Source: Paracoccaceae bacterium (GTDB lineage Bacteria; Pseudomonadota; Alphaproteobacteria; Rhodobacterales; Rhodobacteraceae). From it: 64,000 nucleotides of DNA. The DNA is taken from positions 88,056-152,055 of the forward strand of contig JAOHEK010000001.1 in NCBI GenBank assembly GCA_028097405.1. The letters are read 5' to 3'. The notes under the pieces are model-generated. The model had not been told where the DNA came from. It did no database searches and saw only the letters and a list, made by a program, of their open reading frames with translations. Below, in pieces: positions 61,701 through 64,000 of the stretch. The position numbers were made by a program, and so were the translations under genes. How positions within the stretch are numbered: the stretch's first letter is position 1; each line of letters starts with the position of its first letter.

Positions 61701-62194
61701 ATCTCGGCAAGTCGGTTCAAAAGCGCATCGGCTTTGTCGCGATGCCCAACCCGGCAAAGTCGCCCAATCGGGCCGTCGGGCCCACCTGTCAGGCAGATCA
61801 AACCGCCCGCATGTTCAGCCAACTCGGCCAAGGTCACATGGGGTTCGTCTGCTTCGCGCAAATACAAGCGCGAATTCAGCTTCATCAGGCTAAAGTAGCC
61901 AGCCTCGCTTTGTGCCAACAACACGATGGGCGCAGGCGGGATGGGTTTTTCACCGGGCCCAGCCACTTCGTAGGCTAGATCAACCTGACAACCGACGATG
62001 GGTTGGATGCCCGCGTCACTGGCCGCGACGGAAAACTCCAAAGCGGCGAACATGTTGTTTGTATCGGTGACCGCGACTGCAGGCATGCCCGCCTTTTCGC
62101 AAAGACCGGGAAGTTTCTTCAGCCGAACCGCACCTTCTAAAAGCGAGTATTCAGTGTGAAGACGAAGATGGACGAAACTTGCTTTTCTGCTCAT
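58724..62194 (-). CDS. dnaE: DNA polymerase III alpha subunit
   Basis: This 1156-residue protein is the catalytic subunit of the replicative polymerase. It begins with the PHP domain (HLRLHTEYSLLEGAV), has the polymerase active-site aspartates in MPDFDIDFCMDRR and in FDFLGLKTL, the helix-hairpin-helix region after SHAAAYAVVSYQTAWL, and ends with an OB-fold (RVGVIVSGLQERKSG) and a tau-binding-like tail. The length matches alphaproteobacterial DnaE1. It is single-copy here and essential. It is divergent from the LolD-like gene, with 90 nt between. Confidence 0.96.
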   Translation of the reverse strand: MSRKASFVHLRLHTEYSLLEGAVRLKKLPGLCEKAGMPAVAVTDTNNMFAALEFSVAASDAGIQPIVGCQVDLAYEVAGPGEKPIPPAPIVLLAQSEAGYFSLMKLNSRLYLREADEPHVTLAELAEHAGGLICLTGGPDGPIGRLCRVGHRDKADALLNRLAEMFPNRLYVELQRHPTETGTLPDPERLSERPTIEMAYSKNLPLVATNDVYFPDTGMYEAHDALICIADGAYVDQQADRRRLTQQHFFKTPAEMATLFADLPEAIENTIEIARRCAFAVQRCDPILPKFADDEIEELRRQSKAGLDARLAAIEPAASREDYDKRLDFELGIIEGMGFPGYFLIVADFIKWAKDQDIPVGPGRGSGAGSLVAYALTITDLDPLRYSLLFERFLNPERVSMPDFDIDFCMDRREEVIRYVQDKYGADKVGQIITFGALLSKAAVRDVGRVLQMPYGQVDRLSKLIPVEGVKPVSIEKALTDEPRLREEARAEEVVARLLDYGQQVEGLLRNASTHAAGVVIGDRPLDELVPLYRDPRSDMPATQFNMKWVEQAGLVKFDFLGLKTLTVIQNALELLKKRDINIDIGVIPLDDEATYDLYAKAKTVAVFQVESSGMMDALRRMKPTCIEDIVALVALYRPGPMENIPQYCDVKNKRAERERLHPSIDHILDETQGIIVYQEQVMQIAQEMAGYTLGGADLLRRAMGKKIQEAMDAERPKFIAGSKENGVDDKKALEVWNLLDKFANYGFNKSHAAAYAVVSYQTAWLKANHPVEFMAGVMNCDLHQTDKLSIYAEEVRRGLEIEIIPPCVNRSDAQFSVLDGKLVFALGALKNVGLEAMRLITEARDGNPFVNLFDLARRVDLKRIGKRPLEMLARSGAFDLLDANRRRVFSSLDALTAYSAAIFEQKSSNQVSLFGEAGEDLPEPRLSPVDDWLPNERLAEEQTAIGFYLSGHPLDDYAIALKRKGMLTLAELKEKAERDGGAVARVGVIVSGLQERKSGRGTRFFRMNVSDPTAQVSGMALFPDDFETVRRVFETTVQVVMTLEARFNEGQFDPVARSVGPIDSVVTAGATAGLHVMIDAADAATTIESVLSRFKGDGSIKTTGPVRITALAVPLPGDASQDVPVEIGDGWPVSPQIKGALKSLPGVVEVQDLIA

Positions 62195-62284
62195 TAGGCG
62201 ACTTTAGGAAAGCTGGGCGGCAAGGGAAAGGCCCGCGTCGTTTGGCCTCGTACTTTCGGCGGAATTTCGGCATAGATTTAGCTT

Positions 62285-62944
62285 ATGTTATTGACCGTAC
62301 ATGACTTGAAAAAAACTTTCCCGACCGGGGGCGATCCCGTCACCGTTTTGGACGGTGTGTCGCTGGAGTTACAACCGGGCGAAGTGATCGCCCTGACCGG
62401 TGAAAGTGGGTCCGGGAAATCGACCCTGCTGCACATCGTCGGAGGCTTGGAACCCGCGGACAGCGGATCGGTTCATTTCGACGGGCAAGACATTGTTGCG
62501 ATGAACGACAGCCAACGCGCTAACCTAAGACGCACGTCCATAGGCGTGGTATTTCAACAATTTAACCTGATCCCCTCACTGACCGTGCGGCAAAATCTGA
62601 CCTTTCAGGCGCGACTGGCCGAACGGGGTGATGATGTGGACCTTGATGGTTTGGCGGCATCGCTTGGGCTAGACACACAGCTTAATAAATTTCCCGAGGA
62701 TCTTTCCGGCGGGCAACAGCAAAGGGTCGCGATTGGCAGGGCCATCGCCGCCAAACCGCGCCTTGTTTTGGCGGACGAACCGACCGGCAATCTGGATGAG
62801 ACGACAGGCAGCGCCGTTTTCGAATTGTTGACCAAGCTTGCGCGCGAAACAGGTGCCGGGCTTTTGATCGCAACCCATTCTGAACGCTTGGCTTCCGCCG
62901 CAGACCGGCGATTGCACCTAAGCCAAGGAAAGCTTGCAGTATGA
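62285..62944 (+). CDS. ABC transporter ATP-binding protein (LolD/MacB type)
   Basis: This 219-residue ATPase belongs to the LolD/FtsE/MacB branch. Walker A is GESGSGKST, the signature LSGGQQQRV and Walker B/D-loop LVLADEPTGNLDE. Its stop overlaps the start of the following permease gene by 4 nt (ATGA). The pair probably extrudes or extracts lipids, lipoproteins or peptides from the inner membrane. No periplasmic adaptor gene is in view because the window ends. Confidence 0.92.
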   Translation: MLLTVHDLKKTFPTGGDPVTVLDGVSLELQPGEVIALTGESGSGKSTLLHIVGGLEPADSGSVHFDGQDIVAMNDSQRANLRRTSIGVVFQQFNLIPSLTVRQNLTFQARLAERGDDVDLDGLAASLGLDTQLNKFPEDLSGGQQQRVAIGRAIAAKPRLVLADEPTGNLDETTGSAVFELLTKLARETGAGLLIATHSERLASAADRRLHLSQGKLAV

Positions 62945-64000
62945 CCACCCCGGTTCTGCTGGCCCTTCTCTCGCATTGGCGGCGCAAACCCTTCCAACTA
63001 TTGACGCTGATCCTTGGCCTTTCGCTGGCAACAGCGCTGTGGTCTGGCGTGCAGGCGATCAATGCCGAAGCGCGCAAATCCTACGATGAAGCGGCAGATA
63101 TCCTAGGCGGCGGCGGATTGTCTGAATTGGTGCGCGCCGATGGTGGGGAGATTGCGTTGGAGACATTCACCGATCTCAGACGCGCAGGCTGGCTTGTCAG
63201 CCCTATCGTCGACGGTTGGATTGCCGGTGATCGCGGGCGGGTGCGACTTTTGGGCGTCGATCCCTTTACGATGCCAAGCCAAACCGTCGCAGGCGCTGCG
63301 ATGGGCCCTGCCACCCTCCCCGATATGATGGGCAGCGAAGGCTTGATCCTCGCGCATCCTGCGACAGCCGAACGGTTGATGGGGTTCGGGGACCGTGTCC
63401 GCGCAAGCGAGGAATTGTCCCCCGGTCTTGCCATTGCCGACGTCAACAGTGCGATGGGACTGCTTAAAGCCGACGGCTTTAGCCGCCTTCTGGTCGAGCA
63501 GGATCAGCCGCTGGTTCAGGCGCCCTTGGACGAAATTGCCCCGAACCTGATCCAGTCCACACCCGACACCGCCGAAGACTTGGGCCGTCTGACCGATAGT
63601 TTCCATCTGAACCTGACCGCCTTTGGCTTACTGTCCTTTGCCGTCGGGCTTTTCATTGTGAACGGAGCCGTCGGACTGGCCTTTGAACAGCGCCGTCCTG
63701 TGTTTCGCACGCTTCGAGCCCTTGGCGTGCCCGCGCGGCGTTTGGTGGTTTTCCTAACGCTGGAACTTTTGTTTTTTGCGCTGATCGCAGGGGCCATCGG
63801 CATCCTTTTGGGGTACGTCATAGCCGCAACACTTTTGCCTGATGTCGCCGCGACCTTGCGCGGCCTATACGGCGCAAGCGTTGAAGGTACGCTGACGTTG
63901 TCGCCTGCATGGTGGCTTAGCGGGCTGGGCATCGCCTGCATCGGAACCGCAGCCGCCTCGGCCAGTGGTTTGTTGCGTGTGGCCCGGATGACACCGCTTG
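62941..64000 (+). CDS. FtsX-like ABC transporter permease, 3' partial
   Basis: The ATG at 62941 overlaps the ATPase stop, and the frame runs off the right edge after about 353 residues. It begins with a short cytoplasmic segment and a transmembrane helix (LLTLILGLSLATALWSGV), then a long periplasmic domain, then further helices at about residues 222-245, 263-290 and 312-335, the core FtsX arrangement. A full-length family member of this type is about 800 residues with two such halves, so about half is missing. It is the partner of the LolD-like ATPase. Confidence 0.88.
   Translation, partial: MTTPVLLALLSHWRRKPFQLLTLILGLSLATALWSGVQAINAEARKSYDEAADILGGGGLSELVRADGGEIALETFTDLRRAGWLVSPIVDGWIAGDRGRVRLLGVDPFTMPSQTVAGAAMGPATLPDMMGSEGLILAHPATAERLMGFGDRVRASEELSPGLAIADVNSAMGLLKADGFSRLLVEQDQPLVQAPLDEIAPNLIQSTPDTAEDLGRLTDSFHLNLTAFGLLSFAVGLFIVNGAVGLAFEQRRPVFRTLRALGVPARRLVVFLTLELLFFALIAGAIGILLGYVIAATLLPDVAATLRGLYGASVEGTLTLSPAWWLSGLGIACIGTAAASASGLLRVARMTPL

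Noticed and set aside
1..64000. CRISPR arrays, prophage, rRNA or tRNA genes
   Set aside because: No regularly spaced repeats, phage genes, rRNA segments or cloverleaf-like sequences were found in the gene-free stretches.

Overview
The window looks like chromosome of a marine alphaproteobacterium of the Rhodobacterales (Roseobacter group). Supporting signs are an iscR-sufBCDS operon whose IscR has lost the three classical cluster cysteines, a TTTAGAA/TTCTAAA operator in front of it, non-pyrrolysine MttB-type and dimethylglycine-dehydrogenase-like proteins, and a sulfoquinovose-monooxygenase-type cassette. Genes are dense, with many 1-8 nt overlaps. I saw no tRNA, rRNA, insertion sequence, prophage or CRISPR array. 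The window cuts genes at both ends (an MttB-family methyltransferase on the left, an FtsX-type permease on the right).

Layout. 1-4.9 kb: MttB-family methyltransferase, TetR regulator, M20 amidohydrolase, and a convergent ketoglutarate-semialdehyde-type dehydrogenase. 5.2-13.7 kb: one long minus-strand Fe-S assembly operon (iscR, cysteine desulfurase, sufB, membrane protein, sufC, sufD, two YIP1-like membrane proteins, sufS), with an alpha/beta hydrolase divergent from iscR. 14.5-23.7 kb: mixed housekeeping and lipid genes (DUF2235 hydrolase, M48 lipoprotein peptidase, threonylcarbamoyl-AMP synthase, large acyl-CoA dehydrogenase with an MBL hydrolase, second M20 amidohydrolase, PHB-depolymerase-like esterase).

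24.0-32.6 kb is a signalling block. A fused, single-chain xanthine-dehydrogenase-type molybdoenzyme abuts a sensor histidine kinase, which is followed by a response regulator carrying a class IIIb adenylate cyclase domain. A Crp-type regulator with intact cAMP-contact residues is encoded next door, with a perfect TGTGA-N6-TCACA palindrome just past its stop codon. 32.7-35.8 kb holds a periplasmic binding protein and a soluble triple-PAS chemoreceptor.

35.9-44.7 kb is a sugar catabolic locus: LacI regulator with a long palindromic operator, a CUT1 ABC importer with an attenuating terminator behind the binding-protein gene, a sugar isomerase/epimerase, a Gfo/Idh/MocA dehydrogenase and xylulokinase, but no xylose isomerase. 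44.7-51.6 kb: RutE-like reductase, YciI protein, malonyl-CoA decarboxylase, a LeuA/homocitrate-synthase-like enzyme, ribokinase with a FucU-type mutarotase, and a polyprenyl glycosylphosphotransferase.

51.6-58.6 kb is the most interesting region. A GntR/UTRA regulator is divergent from a translationally coupled flavin monooxygenase (LLM class), aldo/keto reductase and flavin reductase, matching the smoC-smoB-smoA core of the sulfoquinovose monooxygenase (sulfo-SMO) pathway. Convergent to it lie a dimethylglycine-dehydrogenase-like protein and a Gfo/Idh/MocA protein that could be an NAD+-dependent sulfoquinovosidase of the SqgA type. The window closes with dnaE and a LolD-like ABC export system. 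All family assignments come from reading motifs; no database search was run.
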